From: Sulfurimonadaceae bacterium
Lineage (GTDB): Bacteria; Campylobacterota; Campylobacteria; Campylobacterales; Sulfurimonadaceae
NCBI GenBank assembly: GCA_016744905.1
Contig: JADGDM010000002.1
Coordinates: 62,001-126,000, forward strand
Direction: 5' to 3'
Length of the DNA stretch: 64,000 nt
Within the stretch, counting starts at the first letter, position 1. Each line of letters starts with the position of its first letter. Under the pieces are notes generated by a model that saw nothing but the letters and a program-made list of their open reading frames with translations, made no database searches and was not told where the DNA came from. A program made the position numbers and the translations under genes. Shown in pieces: positions 53,962 to 63,584 of this stretch.

Positions 53962-55362
53962 ATGATGAAAGTTTTAAGGTATCTCTTTTTACTTTTTTCG
54001 ACTTTCATTTTTATACTTCTACTTCCCTTCACCCAAGAGAAAATCTTCGAACGCGTCACTGCACACTATCTAGATCTTAAAACGGAAGTACACATCACAA
54101 AGTACACCCCATTTCACTACGCGCTGGACCTTATACTAGAACAAAACAGTAGCCTTTCACTCTCTATTAGGCATAACCTTGTTTCACTCTCTTCCATAAC
54201 CCTCAAGTTTGATGGAGATATTCAACTTTTTACTCATGTGGCTCAGCAAAAACTTCCCCACCTCCAATTAAATCTTGATAGTTATCTGCTCACCCAAGAC
54301 AACAACCGTTTTATCGGTAGCTTAGCGCTTAACACAAAAAAAGAACATCTCAAACTTTCAAAAATATCTTTTGATATCAAGCACTTACGTCTTAGTACAG
54401 ACTATCATTTAAAGGTACCAAATCTTCAAGACACAAGCTATCCTCTGCCAAAACACCTTGAAGAGGCTTTAGAGACAAGAGGCAGTATTAATTATAAAGA
54501 CAGCATACTCAACTTCAGTAGCGACATAATTGGTGGAGAGCTACGTCTACAGTACGATCAAAATCAAACTATCTTAGCGCTACATCAATCAGAAATAGTA
54601 AAAATATTACGTTTTGTACCACAAGAACTTCCCTTAGAAGATGGCTTGGTTGATCTTCAAGTAGAGTTTTTAACACCCGCACTACTCAAAGGCGACATCA
54701 GTACGATGCAAGGACAGACAGATGCCAATGTCAGCGCTTTGAATATCTTAGGGATTAATGTTGATAATGCCATCTCTAAACTCGTGGCGACACAAGACCT
54801 TTCACTCTATAATCATGATAGCAACCATACAAAGAGCACTCCAGCCTCTGATGATAACCGTACACATATACAAAACATGCGTCTTTTTGTCAACTTGAAA
54901 AATGGAAAAGTACATTGTATTGATTGCGCTATCGCAACATCAGAACACCTTATCGCTATTAATGGAGATATCAATCTAAAAGAGAAAGCCTTTGAATCTT
55001 TTGAGATAGGTATCGTTGATGAGAGAAAATGTGCCTACTATGTGCAACCACTCAAAGGAACCTTTGAAGAGCTTGATATCTCCTTTGGAAAAGCTGGTTT
55101 TGATATCTTGAGTGGGAGTGTTCTCTCATTAGGCAGTAATATCGGTGATCTCACACACTCAGGAGGAAAACTGATCTCCTCTGTTGGTGACTTTAGTGCT
55201 AAAACCATCGACTTTGGAACCGCCTATATTCCTATCATAAAAAATCATTCCCATTACCTCAGCGACTCGATTAAAGCCGTAGGAGATAAAGGAGAATCCC
55301 TCAGTTCTAAAGTAAGTTCTGAGCAGTGCACTCCATTTTACACAGGTGTCATTACTCAATAA
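53962..55362 (+). CDS. AsmA-like inner-membrane-anchored protein
   Basis: 466 residues. One N-terminal membrane helix (LRYLFLLFSTFIFILLLPF, about 5-23) is followed by a long beta-strand-rich periplasmic region with alternating patterns such as LSLSIRHNLVSLSSITLKFDG, GSLALNTKKEHLKLSKISFDI and LFVNLKNGKVHCIDC. This is the general look of AsmA/TamB-type lipid-bridging proteins, though shorter. It starts 6 bases after moeA by proximity only; no functional link is evident. Confidence 0.65.
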   Translation: MMKVLRYLFLLFSTFIFILLLPFTQEKIFERVTAHYLDLKTEVHITKYTPFHYALDLILEQNSSLSLSIRHNLVSLSSITLKFDGDIQLFTHVAQQKLPHLQLNLDSYLLTQDNNRFIGSLALNTKKEHLKLSKISFDIKHLRLSTDYHLKVPNLQDTSYPLPKHLEEALETRGSINYKDSILNFSSDIIGGELRLQYDQNQTILALHQSEIVKILRFVPQELPLEDGLVDLQVEFLTPALLKGDISTMQGQTDANVSALNILGINVDNAISKLVATQDLSLYNHDSNHTKSTPASDDNRTHIQNMRLFVNLKNGKVHCIDCAIATSEHLIAINGDINLKEKAFESFEIGIVDERKCAYYVQPLKGTFEELDISFGKAGFDILSGSVLSLGSNIGDLTHSGGKLISSVGDFSAKTIDFGTAYIPIIKNHSHYLSDSIKAVGDKGESLSSKVSSEQCTPFYTGVITQ

Positions 55363-55444
55363 ATTATAATAAAATATTATACTCTAACTTTTTTCTAATT
55401 TTTTTCTTTTAAACTTTCACTGATTAAAAAATCAAAGGATAAAA

Positions 55445-56242
55445 ATGAAAAAAATGATTTCAACAGTAGCTGCATTGGCACTACTTTCTACATCAGTAAT
55501 CGCAGAAGAGATGGTAATTGGAGAAGAAGAAACAACAACATCTTCATCAGCATCATCTGCAATGACTATGAATAAAAATGCTAAAGTATATGGCGCTTTA
55601 AAAATGCTACCAGTAAATGTAAGCGGTTTTCAAAATGCTTACCTAAATGATTCTAAAAGTTACAGTGACGCTTCAACAGGTTATGGTAAAGTAAATTATG
55701 CTGATGCAAACACAGAAGGTTATTCTGTAGGTTTAACACTGGGTTATGAAACAGAAATCGTAGAAAACTCATTGGTATTGGCTGAATTAACGTATGCTTC
55801 TAATTATCTTGACTTAACAGTAGGGTATAACTACGCTATCAAAGGGCTAATGGACAAATTAACTCTAAAAGTTGGACCAAAACTTGGTTATGCGATGGTT
55901 GGTGGAGAAGCTGGAACAGTTGACTCATCTTTAAATATTATTACCTCTGATGGTACTTTCCGTAATGGTGATGTTATTAACATGTCTACTTCAGGTGTAG
56001 TTTTATCTGCTGGCGTTGAAGCAGAATATGAAGTAACGCCTAAATTGGCTGCTTTTGTAAGAGCAGATCTTCAGTTTAGTATGTTTGGTGACCCAGAAGT
56101 AAGTATCAATGATGTAGTAATGTCCAATCCATCTGACTGGCATGGAACCACACCATTTACAAATGGTTTAGATCCATTTGCAGGAGCAGAAGCTTCAACA
56201 ACAGGTCTTGGTTTAATGTTTGGTGTAAACTATAAACTGTAA
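55445..56242 (+). CDS. Outer-membrane beta-barrel protein (porin-like/OmpA-like barrel)
   Basis: 265 residues with a signal peptide (VAALALLSTSVIAEE), a short Glu/Thr/Ser-rich spacer, and a barrel of alternating strands: VYGALKMLPVNVSGF, YSVGLTLGYETEI, LTVGYNYAIKG, LKVGPKLGYAMVGG, AFVRADLQFSMFG and the terminal GLGLMFGVNYKL. AAAGGATAAAA precedes the ATG. AT-rich upstream region with TATAAT-like boxes; likely a single well-expressed gene. Confidence 0.82.
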   Translation: MKKMISTVAALALLSTSVIAEEMVIGEEETTTSSSASSAMTMNKNAKVYGALKMLPVNVSGFQNAYLNDSKSYSDASTGYGKVNYADANTEGYSVGLTLGYETEIVENSLVLAELTYASNYLDLTVGYNYAIKGLMDKLTLKVGPKLGYAMVGGEAGTVDSSLNIITSDGTFRNGDVINMSTSGVVLSAGVEAEYEVTPKLAAFVRADLQFSMFGDPEVSINDVVMSNPSDWHGTTPFTNGLDPFAGAEASTTGLGLMFGVNYKL

Positions 56243-56268
56243 ACTATAAACTGTACAAGCAATAAATT

Positions 56269-56946
56269 CTATAGCGCACTGCTACGTGCTATGGAATACC
56301 CCGCTTTAGACAAAGACCTGATTGATAGATCAGGCAATTTTCTCCTTAAACGATAGATGAGTTCTCTTAGAGACTCTTCCCTATCGTAATCTTCTTCCCA
56401 AATATAACGAATCAATTCAGAACTGTCCACAATATTTCCATGTGACTTGAAAAGTAGATGAACCACCTTATATTCATTTTTACTCAGTTTGACCAGTTCA
56501 TTTTTATAATTTAGAGTGCCCTTTTGAAAATCATAACTATAAGCATCAATTGTCACGACACTGCTCTCTTCTATAATTGATTTTTTCAATATTCTAGAAG
56601 CAACTGCTAAAGCTGCCTCTATATCACTCTCATTAACAGGCTTAATTAAATAACCCAAGGGAGAGGCATCCATCGCATCACGTATCGTTGAACTATTTTG
56701 ATAAGAACTGATAAATACCGAGGGAATATTGTACTGTTTGTCGAGCTTAACCGCACACTCAATGCCATCCATTTTTCCATTAATCTCGATATCCATAAAT
56801 ACTAAGTCAATCTTTTCCATGGATGCCATTTCTAGCATCTCTATCCCATTATCAAAATTTCCAACGACACTATGACCTAAATCTTCAAGAGTCTCAGTGA
56901 TAAAAAGTGAAGTTAGACTCTCGTCTTCAACTATGGCAATATTCAT
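56269..56946 (-). CDS. OmpR-type response regulator
   Basis: 225 residues. The receiver domain (1-120) has acidic ED at 8-9, phospho-acceptor Asp in LVFMDIEINGKMDGIE (about 52) and Lys in GYLIKPVNESD. The C-terminal winged-helix domain (about 130-222) has LSKNEYKVVHLLFKSHGNIVDSSELIRYIW and LRELIYRLRRKLPDLSIRSLSKAGYSI. It is divergent from the histidine kinase gene at 57162, its probable partner. GAGGAACAGATAAA precedes the ATG. Confidence 0.9.
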   Translation of the reverse strand: MNIAIVEDESLTSLFITETLEDLGHSVVGNFDNGIEMLEMASMEKIDLVFMDIEINGKMDGIECAVKLDKQYNIPSVFISSYQNSSTIRDAMDASPLGYLIKPVNESDIEAALAVASRILKKSIIEESSVVTIDAYSYDFQKGTLNYKNELVKLSKNEYKVVHLLFKSHGNIVDSSELIRYIWEEDYDREESLRELIYRLRRKLPDLSIRSLSKAGYSIARSSAL

Positions 56947-56978
56947 TTTATCTGTTCCTCAAAATTATTCAAGCTATT

Positions 56979-57101
56979 TTATTGCGTAGACTCTTCAAAA
57001 GGGGTAAAATTGGTGATATTTTGAATCAAAGCCTTTAGTTTAAGACTTGCCTTTTCTTTTTCAGCATTATAAGCATTTTTTATCAGATTAAATTGTTCCA
57101 A
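56979..57101 (-). CDS. Possible 40-residue small protein upstream of the response regulator
   Basis: On the minus strand, a frame from TTG (57101) to TAA (56979) encodes a Lys/Ala-rich amphipathic helix (EQFNLIKNAYNAEKEKASLK...) ending FEESTQ. Codon choice looks coding-like, but the ribosome site (AAAGAAC) is weak and the frame stays open upstream of the TTG to 57140 without an ATG. It could instead be a remnant of a longer gene's 3' end. Confidence 0.3.
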   Translation of the reverse strand: MEQFNLIKNAYNAEKEKASLKLKALIQNITNFTPFEESTQ

Positions 57102-57118
57102 ATAGTTCTTTAATGCTG

Positions 57119-57124
57119 TATAAT
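57119..57124 (+). promoter_or_regulatory. -10 box for the histidine kinase gene
   Basis: A perfect TATAAT about 38 bases before the GTG start at 57162, with AAGG at 57153-57156 as ribosome site. Confidence 0.5.
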
Positions 57125-57161
57125 TTGTAATTAAATTATTCTACTCTCTTCAAGGTACTGT

Positions 57162-58979
57162 GTGAAATTATTTTTTATTTTTTTTATTTTTCTAGTCTCT
57201 CTTTACGCTGATTATACGGTTTCATACCTCTATCCAAATGATAAAAAATTAACAATTTCAGAAATCATCCCTGACACGGAAGCGCAGATGATTTCTAAAG
57301 ACAAGTATCTTCAGCTTATGCCTTTTGATAAAAAAAATATCTCTTGGATGAAGCTGGTTTTAAAAAATGATTTAGATGTTGAACAGGTAAAAGTAGTCCA
57401 GTTTCTTGATATTCGAATTGATAAATTAATTATTTACAATCAAGATGGCAAAGAGATATATTGTATGGGTGATAAAATTGCTTTTGATAGTAGAGAATTG
57501 AAAGATGCACAGATTGCTTTTAAAATTGACTTGCGCGCTAAGGAAGAAAAAACAATTTATATTAACAACGTTTTTGTATCCACCGCAGGATTAAGTTTCA
57601 AAGTCCATAATTTAGATCAATATACGCAAAACACTCATCTCAAACATATGGAAGAATCTGCTTTTTTTGCTGTCCTCCTTGTCATGCTTATCTACAATAC
57701 AGTCTTGTATCTCTTTGTTAGAGAACGTCTCTATTTCTATTATATTTCTTATCATCTCTCACTGCTTTTTATTATGTATCCACTCAAAGGACTCAGTGTT
57801 ATGTATCATCATCCAAGCCTAATGAATGTTGATGCTGGTGCGGTTAAAGGGCACATTATTATTCTAACTGCCCTCACTTCCGCACAATTTTTACGCAGTT
57901 ATCTTAATACAAAAAAATATACCCCACGTCTTGATCAATATTTATTTAAGATTATAATTATTGATTTTATTTTATTTCTATTGTACTTTTTTGACCTAAT
58001 GCCTCCAGGTCAATTTTCTGTTGTTGTAGAACTCTTTCATGTTCTATTTTTATTTATTATTGCCCTGTATTTCACCTATACAAAAAGAACGATTGAATCC
58101 TATATTTATACTCTGGCTTGGACGATAATGCTCTCCGGTGTAGGTGTTACTTCGTTTGTTGCATTGGGCTTTTTAACACGTAATGATTTTACAACGTATG
58201 CCGTAGATATAGGTATAATTTTTGAGCTTATTATCTTCTCTATGGCCCTTGCGTATCGCTATGTACAACAGCAAAAAGTACTTTCGTCTAAAGAACAAGA
58301 ACTGAGGTTTATCAATCATAATCTAGAGAGGACAGTTACTTTAAGAACCCAAGAACTTGAAGAAGAGATCAAAAGAAAGAAAAATCTGCTCCTTGAGAGA
58401 GAGACTCTTTTTAAAGAACTTTACCACAGAGTAAAAAACAACTTACAGATGATGGTGAGTCTTATTTCTATGCAAAAAAGACGTCTAAACGATAATAAGG
58501 CAAAATATGTTTTAGATGATATCTCAGGACGTATCAAATCCTTAGCACTGATTCACGAGCAGTTACAAGATGCCCATGAGTTCGATAGCATTAACCTTCA
58601 AGAGTATATTAGCGCTCTTTTAAATGAAATTAGAAGTAGCTACTCTATTGCGCATGTAACATTAGAGATTGAATGTGGAGATATATTTATGAATATTGAC
58701 CAAGTCACTTCGCTGGGACTTATCATCAATGAGCTTGCTAACAACTCTTTTAAACATGCGTTTAAAGAACTCTCAAATCCTAAAATAACGTTAAAAATGC
58801 AAGAGGATAAAGACTATACGCTGTATTATACAGACAATGGAATAGGCAATAGTAAAATAGAAAACTCAGATTCGCTAGGTTCACTTCTTGTCAACACACT
58901 TGTAAAATCTCAGCTTAAAGGTGAGATAAAAATAGAAGTTCAACCATCAGTCAACTACAACATATCTTTTGCAAAGTAA
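57162..58979 (+). CDS. 7TMR-DISM sensor histidine kinase (HisKA_2 type)
   Basis: 605 residues starting at GTG. A signal peptide is followed by a periplasmic 7TMR-DISMED2-like jelly-roll (about 20-155), seven membrane helices (about 165-370, starting ESAFFAVLLVMLIYNTVLYLF), a coiled coil and a HisKA_2 dimerisation domain with His422 in KELYHRVKNNLQMMVSLISMQ, then an HATPase (N-box LIINELANNSFKHAF, TDNGIG). Such kinases are thought to sense carbohydrate or other extracellular ligands. Divergent from the OmpR-type regulator. Its stop abuts the convergent metalloprotease stop. Confidence 0.9.
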   Translation: MKLFFIFFIFLVSLYADYTVSYLYPNDKKLTISEIIPDTEAQMISKDKYLQLMPFDKKNISWMKLVLKNDLDVEQVKVVQFLDIRIDKLIIYNQDGKEIYCMGDKIAFDSRELKDAQIAFKIDLRAKEEKTIYINNVFVSTAGLSFKVHNLDQYTQNTHLKHMEESAFFAVLLVMLIYNTVLYLFVRERLYFYYISYHLSLLFIMYPLKGLSVMYHHPSLMNVDAGAVKGHIIILTALTSAQFLRSYLNTKKYTPRLDQYLFKIIIIDFILFLLYFFDLMPPGQFSVVVELFHVLFLFIIALYFTYTKRTIESYIYTLAWTIMLSGVGVTSFVALGFLTRNDFTTYAVDIGIIFELIIFSMALAYRYVQQQKVLSSKEQELRFINHNLERTVTLRTQELEEEIKRKKNLLLERETLFKELYHRVKNNLQMMVSLISMQKRRLNDNKAKYVLDDISGRIKSLALIHEQLQDAHEFDSINLQEYISALLNEIRSSYSIAHVTLEIECGDIFMNIDQVTSLGLIINELANNSFKHAFKELSNPKITLKMQEDKDYTLYYTDNGIGNSKIENSDSLGSLLVNTLVKSQLKGEIKIEVQPSVNYNISFAK

Positions 58980-61835
58980 CTACTCTATAATCAAGCCACT
59001 ACTTGGAAGCGTTAGCGTTGTTTCAACATCCACTGAACCATTACTCAGATGCGTATACTTCACTTCTTGGTTTTCTAGCGCGCTGGAGTCAAAAGCACGT
59101 AGATGATAGACAGTTTGGCGCACTCCATCTACGATATGAGAAAGTGCTGATTTGAAGTTTTCATCCAGTTCATAGACCAGTTCCAGCGCACTGGAGTTAG
59201 CAAAGAGTTCTGTCGTACTAAATTTCCAGGCACCCGCTTCTTTTAGCTCTACGCGTGTATTGATCATATTGGTTTTAAAATTGATATGACTATCTTGCAG
59301 TTGACTATCAATTTCCAAGCCCGTACTCACTTCTGTTTCAATACTCAGCGCGCTGGATTTAAGCACTCCATTTTCAAGTGCATAATCACACTCATTGTAA
59401 AAAATCTGCGCCTCACTGATAATAATATTTTGATCTATACACGTGGGGGAGGTATTGTCTGGAATTGTAGTATTGCCATCAGGGCTTGTTGTATTTGTCT
59501 CTGTAATGACCTCAGCCAATACATTAATACCAATCGTTTTATTAATATTTCCACCTTGATTATCACTAAAAAGTAAAATAAAACTATCCAGCCCTACATA
59601 ATTATCTGTAGGACTGTACGTGATGGCACTATCTACAAGCGTGACACTTCCATGTTTTGGACTTGAAGAGATAGAGAGACTTACACTGTCATTGTCATCA
59701 TCTTGTGCGCTGTATGTAAAAATCTTAGGGGTGTTAAATGGAGTTTCAAATGATTCAAGGATACTGATAAGGGGCACGTCGTTGACACTGTTGACAGTGA
59801 CCATGATTGTTTGTATCGTCACACTTCCCGAACTATCCGTAGTACTCACTTTAAAACTGTCATTTCCATTATAGTTTTCACTGGGTGTATAGACAACACT
59901 ATTGCCAACGATAGTGACACTTCCATTGGTATTGCTTACGTCCAATTCCAGTATCAAGTCACCATCATTGTCTTCAATATCACTCAAAGTAAAACTAAGT
60001 GATGCATTGTTGTCCTCGTTTGTATTTAAACTACTCACAATATCCAAACTCGGATCATCATTAATGCCCACCACTGTAATATTCACCTCAGCGCTATCGC
60101 TATCAAGATTTGAATCTGTCACGCTGATAATAAAACTGTCTGTTCCAAAATAATTCACATCAGGCACATAAGTAATATGCGTACTGTTCACACTTAAAGA
60201 TCCATGTGTAGTGTTTTGATCAAAATCAAGACTGAGTGCTTCTAGGGAGTTGATATCATAAACGATAGAGAGGTTGGTATCTTCATCGGTACTCTGAGTA
60301 GAAGTGATGGTGATGATTGGCGCGCTGAGTTCAGTAGTGATAATATCCATAACGTACTCTGTTACAGTATCTCCAAATGCGGCACTATTTTCATCACTGC
60401 TGTCTGAGAAGATAATGGTGTAAAATCCACTACTAAGGTCCAGTGAAAAGTTATCACTGTAGGTACCAATGTAGTGATTATTTTGATCATAAAGATTTAA
60501 GAAGTAGGCCCAGTTTGAGTATTTTGGATTACTTCCATTAAACTGCGTAATACCACTAAGTCGGACACTATAACTGTCCCGATCATCATTATCAATCAAA
60601 GATCCCTCTATATGATAGTCCGTCTGAATATCGCCTGATTCTAAAGGTTCGCTCACTGTTGTATTGTTGGCAATGGCCAGTTTTGAACGACGTATTGTTT
60701 TTGAACAGTCTGCGGAGTTGGGGTCACCTTCGGCCAGACCAATAGGCAGACCACTTCCCACATCGCTCAAATCAGGATTTGAAAAAAAAGCGATACCCGG
60801 CGTTTCATAACTCATCACCGTCGCAAAAGTACCAGCAATATCATAACCATGTGAATAGGTATAAAGCCCTGCTCCCCCTTCTGCTCTATTATGTGCACAG
60901 CCAAAGTTATGTCCTACTTCATGTGCAAAGGTGAGATCAACACAGTAGGCACCTCCCACAGAACCAACTTCAATAACACTATATAGAGAGTTAATATCTA
61001 CACGACTGTCTATACTCGCAGGTACATAAGCCAGTCCACAAGGTTGACCCGATGCACTATAAACACGAAACAGTGTCACTAAGTTTGCTTCATAAAGACT
61101 ACGCTTAACCTGCATCGAAAGCGAAGCATCTGAGAGTTGAGAGAGTGCTGTCCCAATGGTGTAACTCTCACTGGTTAAGGCAGTATCTAAAAGTTCTGTA
61201 TGCACATTTACTAATGTCACCTTTGTCAAAGAACTGTTCAACGCATCATTGGCATCATCAAACATTCCTTGGATAAAAGCATCCACTCCTGCCCCATATG
61301 TTGTCTCAAAATTTTTAGTATAGCGGACTAAGATATTGATGTTCACATCTGCATTTTCGTCTATAGATGCAGAGGCTGCTTGGACTGCGCTTGAACGTAA
61401 TAGTGACGAAGAAGTAGGAAGAAGAATTCCATCATCGCCTCTGTTAAGTGCTTTTAATTGAGAAAACTTTGTTAGATAATAATCACCCTCTAAATACTCG
61501 ATACTATAACGGAAACTCTGGTGTGTAAAAGAGATATAAAAAACACCACTTTTGTACGTAGCGCGCAGACGCTCATAAGGATTTGCAGCATTCACACCCA
61601 TCCAAGTATAGTCTTCATTTTGAACACGTGTTATCATCTTTTTATAAACAAACGTGGCCATATTTATCTCATCAAGATGGATATCAATAGAGGATTTATC
61701 TAAGGAAGAATGGAGTAAAACCTTGGTATTCAACACATAAGTAGAAACAGTATTTTTTTTTACTAACTTTGTAAAACCTTGACTCCCAAAAAGAGTAGTG
61801 CTCAGTAAAAATAAAATTACGATTAGATATTTCAT
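58980..61835 (-). CDS. Secreted zinc metalloprotease (reprolysin/M12-like) with cadherin-like repeats
   Basis: 951 residues with a signal peptide (FLLSTTLFGSQG). The zincin domain (about 150-400) has the extended site HEVGHNFGCAH (His305, Glu306, His309, His315) and a Met-turn in ATVMSYETPG. A pre-peptidase-type beta-domain follows (TDYHIEGSLIDNDDRDSYSV), then three cadherin/Ig-like repeats of about 90-95 residues marked by NYFGTDSFIISVTD, NYNGNDSFKVSTTD and NYVGLDSFILLFSD, and a sequon-containing linker before a C-terminal beta-domain. It likely degrades extracellular proteins. The small lipoprotein gene is directly upstream (5-base gap). Confidence 0.88.
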   Translation of the reverse strand: MKYLIVILFLLSTTLFGSQGFTKLVKKNTVSTYVLNTKVLLHSSLDKSSIDIHLDEINMATFVYKKMITRVQNEDYTWMGVNAANPYERLRATYKSGVFYISFTHQSFRYSIEYLEGDYYLTKFSQLKALNRGDDGILLPTSSSLLRSSAVQAASASIDENADVNINILVRYTKNFETTYGAGVDAFIQGMFDDANDALNSSLTKVTLVNVHTELLDTALTSESYTIGTALSQLSDASLSMQVKRSLYEANLVTLFRVYSASGQPCGLAYVPASIDSRVDINSLYSVIEVGSVGGAYCVDLTFAHEVGHNFGCAHNRAEGGAGLYTYSHGYDIAGTFATVMSYETPGIAFFSNPDLSDVGSGLPIGLAEGDPNSADCSKTIRRSKLAIANNTTVSEPLESGDIQTDYHIEGSLIDNDDRDSYSVRLSGITQFNGSNPKYSNWAYFLNLYDQNNHYIGTYSDNFSLDLSSGFYTIIFSDSSDENSAAFGDTVTEYVMDIITTELSAPIITITSTQSTDEDTNLSIVYDINSLEALSLDFDQNTTHGSLSVNSTHITYVPDVNYFGTDSFIISVTDSNLDSDSAEVNITVVGINDDPSLDIVSSLNTNEDNNASLSFTLSDIEDNDGDLILELDVSNTNGSVTIVGNSVVYTPSENYNGNDSFKVSTTDSSGSVTIQTIMVTVNSVNDVPLISILESFETPFNTPKIFTYSAQDDDNDSVSLSISSSPKHGSVTLVDSAITYSPTDNYVGLDSFILLFSDNQGGNINKTIGINVLAEVITETNTTSPDGNTTIPDNTSPTCIDQNIIISEAQIFYNECDYALENGVLKSSALSIETEVSTGLEIDSQLQDSHINFKTNMINTRVELKEAGAWKFSTTELFANSSALELVYELDENFKSALSHIVDGVRQTVYHLRAFDSSALENQEVKYTHLSNGSVDVETTLTLPSSGLIIE

Positions 61836-61840
61836 AAAAC

Positions 61841-62071
61841 TTACTCCACTTTTGCACTGCCTTTAATCAGTGTCACTGTTATAGTACTCTGTGCACTATT
61901 TTTATTAATTTTTACTTTTGCATCACTGCTCAGTGGGATGATTTTTTTTCCCTTTGTAATAACAACTTCTTCATCTAAAACAAGATTTTCACTTACAAGT
62001 TCTTCTTCACGGGTACATCCACTAAAAAAAATTGCCATAATAGTAAAAATTAATAATAATAGTTTTCTCAT
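61841..62071 (-). CDS. Small hypothetical lipoprotein
   Basis: 76 residues with lipobox FFSGC (Cys at about 19) and a short beta-rich domain (VVITKGKKIIPLSSDAKVKINKN...TVTLIKGSAKVE). No family recognised. It precedes the metalloprotease gene by 5 bases and is probably in the same transcript, so it could be a chaperone, inhibitor or surface partner of the protease. The GGAG upstream is rather far (about 12 bases). Confidence 0.65.
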   Translation of the reverse strand: MRKLLLLIFTIMAIFFSGCTREEELVSENLVLDEEVVITKGKKIIPLSSDAKVKINKNSAQSTITVTLIKGSAKVE

Positions 62072-62161
62072 AAGTATAATATTACTCCTAAAAGTTTAGA
62101 TTGGACTGAAAATTGGTATATAAGAAAAATTGATTTTAGTTTGATGGTTAAACGGAGGATC

Positions 62162-62181
62162 GAAGAGGGGAAGTCCTCTTC
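62162..62181. terminator. Hairpin between the MFS gene and the small lipoprotein gene
   Basis: A perfect 7-bp stem GAAGAGG / CCTCTTC with a 6-base loop, about 20 bases past the MFS stop. Read on the minus strand the following run is CGTTTAAC, poor in T, while the plus-strand side is T-rich (TAGTTTTGTTTTTGA). Orientation and function are therefore uncertain. Confidence 0.4.
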
Positions 62182-62200
62182 TAGATAGTTTTGTTTTTGA

Positions 62201-63529
62201 TTACTTAATTACTTGTGCTCTTAGGTCATCTTCTTCAACTGATTCCGTTTTATACTTAATAGCAACAACGGCTTCAGTTTCATTAATGTACCACTCACCG
62301 ATAGCGTCATGTTCAAGTTGCTCTAGTTTGGTTTGATCTACCTCATCGATCGGGATAAATAGAAATGAGTAGCGCGCTGGTTTATCCATACGCAGTGTCC
62401 ATAAAAACCATAACAGACCGATAGCCGCTAAAGCTCCACCCAATGTTTGACGATCAGACATATCTAAAAATAGACCCGCTGTGGTTCCACCGATAAAGGT
62501 CATAAAGTAAGACACTGAGTTACCAATACCCAGTGCAGCACCTTTTTGGTGTACTTTTGCGTAACGTGAGATGATTGATTGAACCAGTGGCTCCATCATG
62601 TTAAAGCCAATAAAAAAGCTTACCACACCCATAACAAAGATGGTCGCAGTAGGCGCGTAACCCATTAAAGCAAATGCAGTAATAAACAATAGGATAGAGA
62701 GTAAAAAGATCTCTTTAGACCTGTTTTTTTTCTCACCAAATACTGCCGCTGGTCCCATAGCTACTAGACCAAAAAGCATTGCTGGAAGATATGCTTGCCA
62801 TAACTCTGACTTTTCCCAAGCAAAACCACCATCTTCTACCGCGCTCGTTAAAACAATAGGGATCAATACAAATGCCATCGTCATCAGACCTTTTTGCATA
62901 CCATTGATAACAAACATACTCACAAGATTTTTATCTTTTAAGATATCTGATGTTTTAGATGTTTCATGATAGATATGTTTAATTCTTGGTGGGGTAGGAA
63001 CCGCAGTAAAAAGAAGCACCATCGCAATTAATGCAAAAACACCAGTGAGGTAGAAAAGAAAACTTACACCATATGCTGCACCAAGAACTGGTCCAAGACC
63101 CATAGCCAATGCAAACGAAATCGCAATAGTTCCACCCATCATTGCCATCGCTTTTCCACGAACCTCTTCAGGAACAAGGTCAGAAATCATCGCAGTTACA
63201 ACAGAACCAATTGCGCCCGCACCTTGTAAAAAACGACCCAACATTAACATGTAAATATCGTCACTCATTGCACAAATCAATGAACCTGCTAAAAAGATCA
63301 GAAGTCCAATAAGCAGAGTTAATTTACGACCAATCTTGTCACTCATCGTCCCAAAAGGAACTTGTAAAAGTGCCTGAGTCAGCGCGTAACCCCCAACAAT
63401 AACACCTACTAAAAGAGGTGTTGCACCTTCCATAGAAAGTGCGTAAACAGATAAAACAGGCAGAACTAAAAACAGTCCCAAAAATCTAAGTGATAAAATA
63501 GCCGAAAGAGGCATAATCTTTTTGAACAT
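62201..63529 (-). CDS. Major facilitator superfamily transporter
   Basis: 442 residues with about 12 membrane helices. The loop 2-3 motif is FGTMSDKIGRKLTLLIG and motif C-like GPVLGAAYG follows in helix 5, both typical of drug:H+ antiporter-type MFS proteins. The C-terminal 55 residues are a hydrophilic tail (IPIDEVDQTKLEQLEHDAIGEWYINET...) that is longer than in most family members. Substrate unknown. AGGATTACGT precedes the ATG. Divergent from rdgB. Confidence 0.9.
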   Translation of the reverse strand: MFKKIMPLSAILSLRFLGLFLVLPVLSVYALSMEGATPLLVGVIVGGYALTQALLQVPFGTMSDKIGRKLTLLIGLLIFLAGSLICAMSDDIYMLMLGRFLQGAGAIGSVVTAMISDLVPEEVRGKAMAMMGGTIAISFALAMGLGPVLGAAYGVSFLFYLTGVFALIAMVLLFTAVPTPPRIKHIYHETSKTSDILKDKNLVSMFVINGMQKGLMTMAFVLIPIVLTSAVEDGGFAWEKSELWQAYLPAMLFGLVAMGPAAVFGEKKNRSKEIFLLSILLFITAFALMGYAPTATIFVMGVVSFFIGFNMMEPLVQSIISRYAKVHQKGAALGIGNSVSYFMTFIGGTTAGLFLDMSDRQTLGGALAAIGLLWFLWTLRMDKPARYSFLFIPIDEVDQTKLEQLEHDAIGEWYINETEAVVAIKYKTESVEEDDLRAQVIK

Positions 63530-63584
63530 ACGTAATCCTATGATAAAATTACGAAATTATAACCGCAATAAATTAAGGGTAGTC

